Source of the DNA: Diphasiastrum complanatum
Taxonomy: Eukaryota; Streptophyta; Lycopodiopsida; Lycopodiales; Lycopodiaceae
DNA length: 64,000 bases
Direction of reading: 5' to 3'
NCBI GenBank assembly: GCA_029204225.1
Contig: CM055100.1
Coordinates: 54,865,597 to 54,929,596, forward strand
In this document: positions 1 to 11,760 of the stretch, in pieces
Numbering within the stretch: position 1 is the first letter of the stretch
Layout of the letters: each line of letters opens with the position of its first letter
Notes under the pieces: generated by a model
Told to the model about the DNA's origin: nothing
The model's database searches: none
Seen by the model: only the letters and a program-made list of their open reading frames with translations
Translations under genes and position numbers: made by a program

Positions 1-1790
1 TGATATGAAATGAACAGAGAATCGAAGTATAACTGATGAGAATCAGTAAACAACAATCCACATTAAGGAGGTGTTTGATAGAATCAAAGGTAATGTGGAC
101 CTGCTATAAATACTTCTACATATGTGTAAATAAGTTAGTCTACAGAATCAAATAATAAAACACAACGGGGTTGTCGAAGATCGATACTTGGTCAAATGTC
201 ATAATTGGTCTAATTGGTCAAAAGGTTGGACATTAGAGGAGTTTTGATTTCCAAAAAGACCCTTTAAGAATTCGTGCAAGATGCTTTTTTATTATTAAAA
301 TATTATAACACTAATACTTTTGACTTGCCATAACTTTTTAATTGTAGCTCAAAAGTATGTCATGTAACATATCATTGGAAAGCCCTTGTCAAGCGCTTTC
401 CAATGCTCCAAATTCCGCTAAATCTGGACTTACCACTAAAAAGTTATGTCATTTTTAGTATGGAATCAAAATGTGGACTCAAAAAGTTACGTTACGTAGA
501 TTTCAAATTTGAGTGTTTTGATTGGTCCATGTGTAAGAAACATTTGAGAAAAAATATAAAAAGAATCTCTACAAAGAGTCTTTTTTGGATTTAGAACTCT
601 CTAATGATTGGTTGAATCGGTAAAAAGGTTGAAATTATTTGAATTGGTCGAATTGTTAACATTGGTCAAATTGATCGAAATAATTGGTCAGTGTTAAAAT
701 TGGCCAGAGTCAAAATTGAGGTCGAGGTTGATCAAGGTTCAATTGGTTCAGTTTGAGAAATTGGTATCAAAATCTACCAGGGCCAAGATAAATTTTGACG
801 CCCAAATAAAACTGCATGAGAGAAATGGGCCACTATATAGGAAAAACAGTTAGTGGCAGCACATATATTTGTTAGGACAATGTAGCACATCTATAAATAA
901 GAGAAGTTGAGGCTAAGGAATTGAGTATCGTCATCTACATTTAATCTAGTAATATATCATTCAAATAAGCTAATCATAGACACAATAGTTAACTATTTGT
1001 ACAAACTTTTCTAGGTCTTATTTATCAGTAAGTAGTTAGCAATGAGAATTTCATACTATTGATTTCTATCCAGTATGATCCTTGAGATGAGTGGATTTAT
1101 AAATGATTCTGAAGTTTGAATTTGTATTTCATTTTTGCAATTTTCTTAATATTGTTTTATGGCAACTCATAGTACGTAGCTATGTTGAGTGGGACTATCA
1201 TAATTTTTCCATCTCCAAAACAATCATTTTACAACACACACTATTATCATGTACCTACTTTGAACAACTTGAACCATACTTGGTGCATATGTTATGGGAA
1301 AAGATCTAATTACGGGTAGAATAGGCATCATGTCTCTTTTATTTTTAAATGCTATATTAAAATAATAACACAGGAGGTTATAATCTAAAGTAGTCCAAAA
1401 CACAAATGGTGTGTTGGTCTAACTCACCACCGGATCACACATCATCTTTGAGCATATAATCACAACACCTCACCACATAGTGGCAAAGGTAATAAAAGGA
1501 GATAAGGACTAAGGTTCGCTTGTACCTAGAAAGTACTTAGCACTTTGTCCTCTTAGAAAGAAGGTTTTTTTTGGTGACTTTGCCTTGACTTGCTACCGGT
1601 AGGCTTTGCTAATATCATCTTTTTGTGATGGTCCATTTGATCACTCTATCGGTGTAGCATCAAAGAAATTTTAGTAGATTCAATAACGAGGTCACCTTGT
1701 GAACCTTTACCAATTGTTCTGATCTATTGTCAATAAGAATAGTCTAAATGATGCATTTTATCAAGAGATATATATCACTGATCAATGTAT
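1..1790. other. AT-rich stretch, no gene seen
   Basis: I recognise no coding exon here; the short open frames lack any family motif. Around 180-235 and 600-780 the DNA is made of imperfect short repeats of TTGGTCAAA/AATTGGTC type, which is low-complexity sequence rather than a clean tandem array. Confidence 0.5.
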
Positions 1791-1794
1791 GATC

Positions 1795-2325
1795 ATGGTA
1801 AGTATAGATTCCACTTATGAACTAATGATCAGTTTTACATGTATAGCATTTAGTTCTGATCACGGGTCAAGTATATCTTCACAAGTTCTTTACTCCGTGA
1901 CGTAGATGTATTTTACTAGAAGTCTAGAACATATAGAGCACGCACTTGGAGTCTTGGTGCATGTTCATAGTCGAGTGTACCGTCAAGGTTTGTGAACTCA
2001 ATGACGTATTTTACCGGAAGCTATATAGCACTTAGTGCATGATCATAGTCAGGTATAGCTTCATAGGTTGTGAACTCCTCCATGTATTTCACGAGAAGAT
2101 ATAAAGTACTTAGTGCGTGATCATCAGCACGGCTTCAAAGTTCATAGGTTGTGAACGCATTGAAGTATTTTACCAGAAGATATATAGCACTTAGTGCATG
2201 ATCATAGCCAAGTATAGCTTCAGAGATTGTGAACTTATTGATTCACTATACAGAAGATATATATAAATATATCATTTAGTGCATGATAATAGTCAGGTAG
2301 AGATTCATAGGAGGTGAACTTGTGA
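1795..2325. repeat. Imperfect ~80-bp tandem repeat, about six copies
   Basis: A unit with the order GTATTTTAC..AGAAG, then ATATAGCACTTAGTGCATGA, then TCATAGTCAGGTATAGCTTC, then a GTTGTGAACTC-like end recurs from about 1795, 1900, 2002, 2083, 2158 and 2237. Spacing is about 75-100 bp and the copies are clearly diverged. It lies directly upstream of the ARM-repeat protein exon, so it could overlap that gene's promoter or an upstream intron. Confidence 0.75.
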
Positions 2326-2520
2326 TTAGTAGCTGTGCAGGTCTACACAAGCTCAAACAAAGTCGCAGTACTCTTACTGCCGAGGTGTTGCAACATAGGT
2401 AGATTTGTGGGTTACGTTGTTGACGAAGCATGCTTTAGAGTATAGATGTGTTTGAAAACGAATATCTTCTATAGAGCAATTGCACTTACTGTTTTCCGAA
2501 TCAGCAACTGGTACTGGTGA

Positions 2521-3029
2521 ATCCCGAATCAGACGAAAGAACAAGGTGGGGATGTTAAAATAGGAAACCCGGTGAATAAGCAGCTGCAAGCGTTGAAAAG
2601 CTTTGGAGGGGTTGAAAGCGAGGAGGATCCCCTGTCCCCCTTGTACCATAGCGATGCGGCAATCTCAAAAATATCGGGAGCTAATTCCAGCTCATACAGA
2701 AGCCAAGAAGAGCCGAAGCCGAGAGATGGGTACAATTCTGATCCCGAGAATCCACATTCGAAGCACAAAGAGAATAAAACTAAAAACAAAGATCAAAGAA
2801 AGAGTGATCGGCGTGCACCAGAGCAGCAATTGACTACGTTAGCATTCCATCTCGGAGTGCTTGAGAAGACAGCAAGCCAGTTGGGCGTGCTCGCATTTGT
2901 CTGGGCGACCGTGGTATTGCTGGGAGGGTTCAATATAACTGCCATTCGCCCATACGACTTTTGGGTGGTTTCTGCAATTTTGATCACAGAGGGCGCCCGT
3001 GTCTTCAACCTGAGCCATGAACTGGAGGG
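2521..3029 (+). pseudogene. 5' coding exon of a plant ARM-repeat membrane protein, cut by a Copia element
   Basis: The open frame runs from a stop at 2518-2520 and has no in-frame ATG before the recognisable protein, so the true start is probably in an upstream exon. The first ~110 codons are charged and low in complexity. They are followed by a hydrophobic segment (LGVLAFVWATVVLLGGF) and the motif EGARVFNLSHELE. From memory, this block matches the N-terminal membrane region of plant ARM-repeat proteins of the Arabidopsis At3g06210/At5g18980 type, where HELEWQ continues. Here host sequence stops right after HELE at about 3029 and Copia RT coding sequence begins. The ARM part of the same gene type resumes at 6917 on the same strand. 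As it stands the frame ends 16 bases into the Copia sequence, so this allele is probably dead. The family call rests on motif memory, not a search. Confidence 0.7.
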
Positions 3030-4065
3030 CAGATGGGAACGTTGAAAGATACAAGGCCCGATTGGTGGCAAAGGGCTTCAGCCAGGTTGAAGGGATCGAC
3101 TACATGGAAACCTTTGCCCCAGTGGTGAAGATGAGCTCACTCAGATTGCTGATAGCTTGGGCAACAATACATAACATGGAAATCGAACAGATGGACGTAA
3201 AGACTGCCTTCCTACGTGGGACATTGGAAGAAGAGGTGTACATGAGACAGCCGCCTGGATTAGAAGACGGGACTGATAAGGTATGTATGTTAAAGAAAGC
3301 ATTATACAGTCTGAAGCAGTCATCTAGGATGTGGTACTTGAGACTTGATGAGTTCTTCTTAGGAATCGGTTTTAAGAGATGCCATTCTGACAACAACATA
3401 TATGTGAAAAGAGAAGGAGAGATGTTTTTAGCTGTTGCTGTATATGTAGACGACATCATAATTGTTGGAAGTAACAAGGAAAAAGTCAAAGATGTTGAGG
3501 AGCTTCTCAAAAATGAATTTGACATGAAAGATATGGGAGCAGTTGGGAATTTAGATCAGAAGAGATAGGGAACATGGGATGACTTGGATGACACAAGAAA
3601 AATTTATAAAATCATTGATAACAAAATTCAGAATGAGTGAATCATTCCCTGTCTCCACTCCCTTAGACACCAACGTAAAATTAAGCTCAGAGATGAGCCC
3701 AACATCTCAGCAAGAGAGGGAAGAAATGAGAAGAAAACCTTTTAGAAATCTAATTGGTTCATTAATGTACGCGATGGTTTGTACATGTCCTGACATAGCA
3801 GTAGCTGTCACCAAACTAAGCCAATTTTTGGTTGATCCAGGGGAAGAACATTGGACTGCTACAAAGAGGGTATTAAAATATTTGAAAGGAACTGACAAAC
3901 TTGGATTAACATTCAGAGCATCAGATGACATGATGATGGGATTTGCAGATTCCGATTGGGCAAGGGATCAAGATATAGGAAATCAACTTGTGGTTACATA
4001 TTCATGTTAGGAGGAGGCTGCGTAAGCTGGAGTTGCAGGAAACAAGCTTGGATCGCGCTGCAGAA
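3030..4065 (+). mobile_element. Copia reverse transcriptase-RNase H fragment, inverted relative to its gag-integrase half
   Basis: The fragment opens with ADGNVERYKARLVAKGFSQ, the classic start of the Copia RT domain. It continues through VKTAFLRG and the catalytic YVDD (near 3450) to an RNase H start with CVSWSCRKQ near 4040. A stop and frameshift near 3568-3579 split it. It begins about where the opposite-strand half at 4066-6850 ends (GSKWV), so both halves look like one element whose 3' part has been inverted. No LTR is visible at the left junction, which lies inside the host exon. Confidence 0.85.
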
Positions 4066-5144
4066 TGCAAGACCCATTTACTGCCTATTGCTTTCCTATC
4101 AGGGGGCAGATCCACCATGTCCCATGCATCATTTACTTCGATTGACTTTAGTTCCTCCTTCATGGCGTCTTCCCACAACTTTCAATTTGGACTTTCTTGC
4201 GCTTCTGACAGGTTTTCAGGGTCTTTGGCTGTGTATGCTTCCACTTGCTCGTACCCCAGAAAGCTCATCTCATCATATCTCTTTGGGGTCTTTCTCTCTC
4301 TCATTGACCTCCTTGGCCCTTGTAGTATTTCCTGGGTTGTCGCCTCATTGTTTTCTGGTTCCTGCTAATCGTTGCCTCCTTGAGTTTCTGTAAGGTTTTC
4401 CTCTATCCTGGCAGGAGTTGTGTCCCATCCACTATCTATGATTATTACCTCTGGTTGCCCCCTTTTTACCTCGTTCATATTGGATTCCATGTAATCCATT
4501 TCTTCAAAGATGACGTCTCTAGATAGCACCACCTTCCGCTTGATTGGATCATAGACTTTGTAACCTTGGGCATTGTCTGGGTACCCTACAAACACACAAG
4601 GGTTTCCCCTTTTATCCAGCTTCTTCCGAGTCTTGTCAGGTATGTGAGCATAGGCTTTACAGCCAAATATCCTCATGTGCTCCACTGTAGGCTTGTGTCC
4701 GCCTGTCCACACAGTCTATGGTGTGGTATCCTTCATCAATTTGTTAGGCACCCTATTTAGTGTAAGCTGCAGTGCTTACCGCTTCGGCCCACAGGAACTT
4801 GGGTAGTTCATTATCATGTAACATGCACCTAGCCATGTGCAACAGGCTCCTGTTCTTTCGCTCTGCCAAGCCGTTTTGTTGGGGTGTATACCTCATGGTA
4901 AATTCATGGTGAATTCCCTTGTCCTTGCAATAACTTTGGAATTTGTTCCCTATGTATTCTCCGCCATTGTCTGAGCGGACTCACTTTACTCTCATTCCTG
5001 TCTGGTTTTTTGCCATGTTGACGAATTCTCTAAATTTGTCTACTGCCTGATCCTTGCTGCGCAATGTATATAAAAATACCTTCCTATTGTAATCATTTCT
5101 GATGGTCAGGAAATACTTGGAATGTCCCAACGATTCAACTTCCA

Positions 5145-5324
5145 TTGGCCCACATATATCTGTATGGACCAGCTCCAGTAGTGAAGTGGTGATTATGCCT
5201 GGCCTCCTTTTGAAGGGCTCCCTGTGTTGCTTCTTGGCCCACATGTATCTGTATGGACCAGCTCCAGTAGTGAAGTGGTGATTATGCCTGGCCTCCTTTT
5301 GAAGGGCTCCCTGTGTTGCTTCCC
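5145..5324 (-). repeat. 90-bp tandem duplication inside Copia integrase
   Basis: Two nearly identical 90-bp units, 5145-5234 and 5235-5324, contain the segment ending in GGCTCCCTGTGTTGCTTC. The unit length is a multiple of three, so it adds 30 codons without shifting frame. It arose after the element inserted, or in its last active copy. Confidence 0.85.
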
Positions 5325-6639
5325 TAAGACGCAGCCTTGACAAGTGTATGGCTGGGCTTATACACACTGGATGCCAGTGCATTGCACTTATTATTTTACT
5401 GTACTGTGGTGGGGCCCACTAGGCAAGGCTTGGCCAACGGTATTTTAAGTGGTGGGACCCACTTATTTATTTGTATACATGAAATACCCACAACACCTGA
5501 GTCCAGGTACCAGTTGTTATCTCTGCCTTTTGAATTTTCCCCAGATTTGCTGATCAGCTCCATCTCGGCTCTCTTCCATGGAACCCCTTTGAGTGGTGTT
5601 TCCTCCACCCTTGTTCCCTTGAAATGCACGCATTCCTTCTGCTCTTCGGATTCCACTAAGGCCATGAGCGCTATATTATTGTCTTCTGCTTCTGCTACAT
5701 TCGCTTGTGCCTCTGTTCTTTTCCTCATATCTTCTAGCTTTCTCCTGCATTCTCTGGCTATGTGTCCAGTAATGTTGCAATAGTAGCACACGACTCCCTT
5801 TCTTCTTTCTTGATGCGTGCTCCTTTTGGTCTGAGGATGGGTTTCTGCAGCAGGTCTGGTTTCTTCACGCTCTTGGCTAGTCCCTGTGTTTTTCTTTAAG
5901 TGTTCTTGTTTCTGAGCAAAGTTCATGTAGTTGAGTCTTTCGATCAGTGCATGCTCTTCATTCGGGATCAGGCTCCTCTTGCGCTCATCCTCCTGTAGCA
6001 ATCGTTGGGTTACAAAATCCAACTCAATCTCATCAAGTCTGCATCCTTCAAGCACCATGATGAGTGGGTCATATGAGGGAGGAAGGCTTCCCAAAATGGT
6101 GAATATCAATGCGTTCTTTCAACTGGAGTGCATGTGGCTTCAAGTTGCCTTGCTAATCCTCTCATCTTGTCTAGATGTGCGCCCAGATAATCGCCCTATG
6201 CTATCTTTGTGGTGGCTAGTTTCCTCCTTAACAACAAGACGTTTGTGACACTCTTCCCTTCATAGATCGTTGCAAGTGTGTCTCACACTTCCTTTGCAGT
6301 TTTCGCATCTTGGAATTGCACTGCGGGTGTCTCTCCGAGCGTCAAGCAGATTGTGACAAGGGCTTTGTATTCTCGAGCCATGAACGCTTTCACCAACCCT
6401 TCGTTCATCTGCACCCCTTCTGCGTCAGCAGCTGGCGCCTTCTCAGTCCCATCGACGATCCCCAGAGTGATTTCTCCATGAGATCATTTTCATCCTCCAT
6501 CGCCAAAGTGGGTAACCAGCAGCATTCTCCAGTTTCTCAATCGCTCTCGTCTCAGCCATTTGTCCCTCCATTGCCATCGTTGGGTGGAAGTTGCTGATAG
6601 TTCTGCGTTCTGTCGCGATTAGCGTAACTGTGGGCCCGT

Positions 6640-6850
6640 AACCTTTGAAACTTAACGACTCCCTGCAGCAACACAGGTCGCACAAGCAAAGAGGCAGCGA
6701 CACAGATCACACAAGCAAAGCAGAGTATTGAAAGGAAGAACAGTACACAAGAGGAATAATCACGAAAAACTATCGATGCCTTGTGAGCAAATAGATTATA
6801 TGTCTCATAACACTGTACATCAAGAAATGGCTTAATGCCACGCAATATCC
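6640..6850 (-). mobile_element. Probable partial 5' LTR/leader of the Copia element
   Basis: On the minus strand this noncoding stretch precedes the Copia gag start and resembles an LTR transcribed region (CAGTGTTATGAGACATATAA, then pyrimidine-rich sequence). There is no second copy in the window to define its ends, and no perfect initiator-Met primer site follows it. The boundaries are guesses. Confidence 0.35.
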
Positions 6851-6916
6851 TAATGCCAAGAAAATCCTCTGTTTCGCAGACTCAGACTATGAAATGTATC
6901 TTCTTTTAACTAACAG

Positions 6917-7437
6917 AAACCACACCTGCTGTGCTTCCTCGGTTGCTGGAAATGATCACCTGGAAGAAGGAAGAAGAGAATGAGATTCGATTAGCAGCAG
7001 CAAGGATCATTGCCCGACTCTCTCATCATGACAGCAATCGATTCCGGATTGTTGCAATACCTGGAGCTCTGGAAGGGATCACCTCCCTTTTGGTCTCACA
7101 AAATGAAGGCGTCGGTGAAGCGAGACTTCAAGGAAAGGAGTTGGCATTCAAGGAGGTGAAGCTGTTGGGTTTGCACATTCTGAAAAATTTGGCGGAAGAA
7201 AATACAAATCGGGTTCGAATCGCAGAAATCCACAGCCTCCGGTCCTTTCCATTAGTTATAGCTCTGATCAATCAAGACGAGTTCTTTGCTGTGGAGTTCA
7301 AAACAGCAGATATGGAGACGCACTTGCAAAAGATTTTGGAGACCACCTCAGAAGTGGAAAATTTCTACACGTTCTCAGGGACGCTTGGGTTGAACCGCCA
7401 CACAAAGACAATGGACCGGAGGAGCTTGTGGAGATAG
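6917..7437 (+). pseudogene. ARM-repeat exon of the same interrupted plant gene
   Basis: A splice acceptor (TTCTTTTAACTAACAG, ending 6916) precedes an open frame reading TTPAVLPRLLEMITW. ARM/HEAT-type helices follow: EIRLAAARIIARLSHHDSNR, GALEGITSLL, VKLLGLHILKNLAEENTNR. This matches the armadillo region that follows the membrane segment in the plant family named for the 2521-3029 exon, and strand and order agree. The frame stops at 7437. In another frame GPEELVEIVRMQLR continues from about 7413, which hints at a frameshift before the true end. Together with the Copia break this suggests a pseudogene. An intact allele or a spliced remnant cannot be excluded. Confidence 0.65.
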
Positions 7438-7439
7438 TT

Positions 7440-8262
7440 AGGATGCAACTTCGTAGAGAGAGAGACAGAGAGAGCGAAAGCAGCACAAGGATGAATATCC
7501 ATCCATGACTTCGTGAGAGACACGTTTCTCCCTAGCATTATACAAAGATCTTGCGTGGCGAACAATCAGGTGCTGCATTACTACATGACTAGCTAGAATA
7601 TGTTGTGGACTAGTGTAATCCATCCCTTCTCGAGCACATTTCAAGAGAGATTTCAATTACAAACAGTTACGTGATAGTGTGAAAAATAGTGGATGCTAAT
7701 TTGTATGAATTCAGTGCACTTCCTGTAGATTGGATTAGTTAGAGAGTAGAGACCATGAATGGGGAGCTACGTATTGCATAAAACAGTTCGTTTTTGAAGA
7801 ATCTCTGAGCTATTTAGCTATGTTATCCTGAAGTACTCTCCTCTACAGATGTTAATTCCATCTGTTTCTGTTGAATTCAGTCAGTTCTAGACTCTAGACG
7901 AAAAGGAATCGAATATATAATACTGCTAATTCCGGAACTAAGATGCATATTAGTTCTGGCACGATGGTTCTGGGATGAGAACGGATCTACATTCTTGGAA
8001 CGATCCCAGGATTTGGATCGTTCCTGAACGAAATAGATTGTTTTTTCCTTAATTCTTAAAATTTCATGCAACCTATGTGCAGTGAGCTTTCATGAAAATT
8101 CCATTCTCCCAGCCTCCTACACCTCATACACCTCCACCTCTAGAAGTGCAATTTGCTTGCATCTGAACTAAGCAGTGGTTTTGTCCAGAATTCTCCTTAC
8201 GATTGTGACAAAAATACATGACTCCTTACTATTCTGAATACATGAGAGAAAAATCTAAGAAA
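7440..8262. other. 3' flank of the ARM gene, no gene seen
   Basis: A short GA-rich patch at 7455-7480 is followed by AT-rich sequence. Between 7890 and 8040 there are several short inverted pieces around TTCTGG/GATCGTTCC but no clean element. I see no exon. Confidence 0.4.
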
Positions 8263-8430
8263 TGCCATTAGGGAGGGGAAGGCCCCATCTCCTAGGGCCA
8301 TTCCGTGCTCCTAGGGGCATTCCGTGCAGGTCAGGCTCATGCCCTCGGCAAGGGTGGGCTCCTGCCCTCGGCAAGGGCCCTCCGAGCACGGAACGCCCTC
8401 CGGACAGGGCCTTCCCCCCACTTACAATTT
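8263..8430. repeat. GC-rich foldback element 1
   Basis: A sharply GC-rich island in AT-rich surroundings. The ends are near-inverted (GGGAGGGGAAGGCCC against GGGCCTTCCCCCCAC). An inner pair (CATTCCGTGCTCC against CGAGCACGGAACG) is also inverted. The loop side carries direct GCCCTCGGCAAGGG repeats. It can fold into a long imperfect hairpin, so a MITE-like element is plausible, but I found no clear target duplication. Confidence 0.6.
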
Positions 8431-8839
8431 TTTTGGTGTGTATTTCATTTAGAAGCAACCTTAATTGGCAGAATTTGGCAGTTGTACAGTGCAAAACTTG
8501 CATAACAAACTTGACACATTAGAGAAACGTCCTTACATCTGTGTAATGTTCCTCATCAAAAAAATGTTTTACCACAAGGTAAATTGACAAATATTCTTAC
8601 CAAAGGTAAACATTTATTACCTTGTGTACAAATTTATTACTCACTCTAAAAATTTCTATTGAAAAATTTAATTTTAGCTAGAGCATGAGAACAGCTACCT
8701 CTAATTTTTTTCTCCTGAACAAGTGCATGTCTTTGCTTTCAATATAGCCAATTGTTGTTAAAAATTTGAAAAACATTTCTCTTACAAACATCTAGAGCGT
8801 TGGTTTTTCCCTTTGAACATGTTTTTTAGGGGGGGGGGG

Positions 8840-9024
8840 AAGGTCAGGCTCTGAGGCCCTTCCGCCCCGGAAAGTTGTGCGCCCGAGCGCGGAGGCCTAA
8901 GGGCGCACAGCCTTCCGAGGTGGAAGGGCCTCGGAGCCGGCCCTTCCCTTACGTGAAATCTGTTTTCACGTTTTTTTTTTCTGTCTTTTTTGAGGAAAAA
9001 TTTTCACGTAAGGGAAGGGCCGGA
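8840..9024. repeat. GC-rich nested foldback element 2
   Basis: Two hairpins lie side by side. The first pairs GGCTCTGAGGCCCTTCC with GGAAGGGCCTCGGAGCC, with an inner pair GTGCGCCC/GGGCGCAC. The second pairs GGCCCTTCCCTTACGTGAAA (about 8939-8958) with its reverse complement at about 9001-9021 around a T-rich loop. It shares the AAGGCCC/GGGCCTT theme with the element at 8263-8430. Confidence 0.65.
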
Positions 9025-11320
9025 AGGTACATGGAAAAAAACTTTGCCCCACACAGATTACGATCTGTGAGGTGCTCAGTTTTCTTTGTAAAAATTTGAA
9101 AACTGATTTTACTATTGTAAGTCGAGAAATATCTCCACCAATGCTCAACATCATGCATGTCTTGCTATGATCCATGCTTTTGATTATCTCGGAGGAAGTG
9201 GTCGCTACTTTCATGCTTCTAAAATTTTCATTTCTACAATCGACTGCTATAGCATATGCCTGTACACGAAATCTGATTTTCTTTCGAACTAGAGCTTCAA
9301 GAAATGGTCCCGTTCAAACAGACAGAGCCCTTTGAAGTCTTCTCGCTGGCAGATTGATAGCTGCTGTACTACACACACTGAAGGTTCATCCCTAGTTTCT
9401 TTACCAATCCTCGTACACTTCATGTTTATAGGCGCAAGATCATATTGCTGCTTATGACTTACTGAATGTTAGATCAATAGCATCTGAAAAACGATTAAGC
9501 TACTGACAAATGTGCATACAAACAATCATCAGCACAATGATCACAAAACGAGGAGCGACAGCCAAAAGGATGCTTCGAGTGCATGTTCTTTCCAGAAACA
9601 AACATCTGTACAAATAGCACTTTCTCGGTGCATATCAAGAAACTACCATTGTATCTCTATGATGTCATCTTTGAGCTTTTGAAATGAGCATGCTATGAAC
9701 CTTCTATTCATGCCCTGCCAAGATCGCTGGCAAGGCAAATTTTTTGCTAGGGAAAAAAATTGCCATATTGCAATAAAGCTGGGCAAGCGATTATTTAGCA
9801 AATCACTTCTAGTAACTATATAATAATCTAAAGTATATGTCTTTTAAGGTTTAGAAATTTGGCATATATTGTGTTGTGCCTACATACATTGCTTTAATAT
9901 ATGTTCACTTCTTGTGTTGGTATCAATTGTAATGCATTGGTAATGCTTCCAAGACGGAAGCGCCCTTAAAAGGGTTTTGAATGAAAGATTAGGGAAAACG
10001 ATTTTTGGTTCAAGCCTCGTGGAGGTATCTATTTTGATGACAAGTTGCAAATTTCCAATCTGCAAGATATGTTTTCAATGCTTGCTTTTCTGACATGCTC
10101 AATTACTGGTCACAATAGATTGTAGAACATTGCTAGTATCAATATTGTCATGTCTTGGATCTTTTCTAAGAAGAAATGGCTATGGATGAATTCTGTTAAT
10201 AATAAGAAAATAAGAGATTTTTTGAGGATTCTCATTCCACGAGATTGATTGACCTCTTTCATTTTGCAACATGTGAAAAGCAACATGCAACACTACCTTG
10301 AATGCCTAAGTGTGATTGATAGTATTCTCTTGCTTGACAAGATTTTTCCATTAATATAATCAAAAGTTATACAGAGTAGTCCTTCGTTATATATATTTCA
10401 CCCTCATATTTACAAGAGAGTAATCTATATTGACAATGCCAAGTTTTCCAAGAGGTAACATTGAGTCTCGTTGGACTTTTATTTGAGATCTAGGCATGAA
10501 ACAAGTATTTTTATAATGAAGAACTATTGAGAGTAAGTCAATTCATGAGAGTCTAAAAATATAAGGTTCAACAATTCTGAATACAATGCAAGTGGGAGGA
10601 CGAAAAGCATAAGATCCACTAAATATTAGGCCAATCTTTCACTGAAGTTGAAGCTACGTTGTCCCATAAATTTTATGGTAGATTACTTTCTTATGTATGT
10701 AAGTTAGTGTTTAAACATAGATATCCAAGACATGATCTTGTGCTAAATACAATGGCATGACGTTTTTTTAATGTGTAAAAGCTTGATGGCTCTATTCATC
10801 TCCATTTCAAGATCATAAAACAAGCTTAGCTTAAAATTTTCCCCACGTCTAGTGGTAATTTTTTGTAAATCCATCTCAACATTCTATTTTGGCTATATGA
10901 AAGAATATTTGTATTTGTATTTGGTTGATTGAGGACACAAAGAAAAGTACATGAGTTCCTATCTATTTAGAGTATCAGTGAGCACATAGGACTTTTCTAG
11001 GCAAAATAAGTAACAAAGAGGTTATGTGGCTTTAAGATTTATGAACTACATATACAATAATTTAGTCCATACTAGTTTTAACAAATGACTTGACTTGTAT
11101 CACCTCATTTGGTAAAGTTTTAATTATGTGAAATAATTAGAACCTCCTATTATGTAAAATACTAAAGTCAATTATTCAAGAATTAAATCATGGATTTATA
11201 AGTACCAACTTTTTGATGACAAAGACACGATATAGTTTAATATATGATCACTAAAGAATCAATCAAAACATAAAATAAACAATCTCATTGTGATCACATT
11301 ATCTTTCTTTGTAGTTCACA
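9025..11320. other. AT-rich intergenic stretch, nothing recognised
   Basis: I translated parts of both strands and found no family motif. The 61-codon minus-strand frame near 9880-10065 has no recognisable feature. Probably old, unrecognisable repeat DNA. Confidence 0.4.
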
Positions 11321-11329
11321 TTTTTCTTG

Positions 11330-11760
11330 ATCAAAATTCTAAACATGGCTATTCAAAAATATAAAGATAAAAAACAAACTAAACTCGCAAATTATTACTC
11401 GCAATTTGTCCAACCCCTAATGGTGGTGGATGATGGGGCAACCCATAATTTCGTCAATTACACCTTAGTCAAGAAGCTAAAATTGCCAGAAACACCTAGC
11501 CTACATAGGTATGTGGTTTCTTTAGCTAAGGGACAAGACAAAAATGTGTGAGAAATGATTGTTAATAGTGTATGTCTAAAAATCAGGGGTTTCAAAATAA
11601 TATTAAATTCCAAATCATGCATTTGGACAGTACTAACATAGTCCTGGCGAGAGATTGGCTTTACGATTTGGTAGCACAGTAGATGGTATCAACTATTTAT
11701 GATACCCTTCAAGTAGTGTTAGGTATCATATGTGAGTTTAAATAGCTGGAAGCTATATTT
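11330..11760 (+). mobile_element. Decayed Gypsy aspartic protease fragment
   Basis: The frame reads VDDGATHNFVNYTLVKKLKL, matching the Gypsy protease active-site region, where D-S-G is expected and D-D-G is seen. After a stop, another frame gives IVLARDWLYDL, the decayed equivalent of the usual DIVLGMDWL block. No flanking LTRs are visible. An old, dead piece. Confidence 0.65.

Larger units (their letters stand above)
4066..6850 (-). mobile_element. Copia gag-integrase half (minus strand), decayed
   Basis: Read on the minus strand the order is: probable LTR/leader (6850-6640); gag start (6640-6480, with IEKLENAAGYPLW); gag body (6109-5480); zinc knuckle CYYCNITGHIAREC; a protease start WYLDSG; integrase (5380-4365, with HTDICGPM, FVGYPDNAQGYKVYDP and VVLSRDVIFEE); and the linker into RT, ending at GSKWV near 4066. 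Several frameshifts interrupt it. Sequence between the protease start and the integrase core is lost and replaced by ~100 bp of unrelated DNA near 5395-5490. Gag, protease and integrase would normally form one polyprotein with the RT, which here lies inverted at 3030-4065. Confidence 0.85.

Noticed and set aside
2374-3071. Minus-strand and alternative-frame ORFs over the ARM gene exon
   Set aside because: They mirror the plus-strand exon, which alone shows a membrane segment and family motif.
8875-9214. Short ORFs within the GC-rich foldback
   Set aside because: They result from GC-rich and T-rich hairpin sequence; no family motif or splice context.
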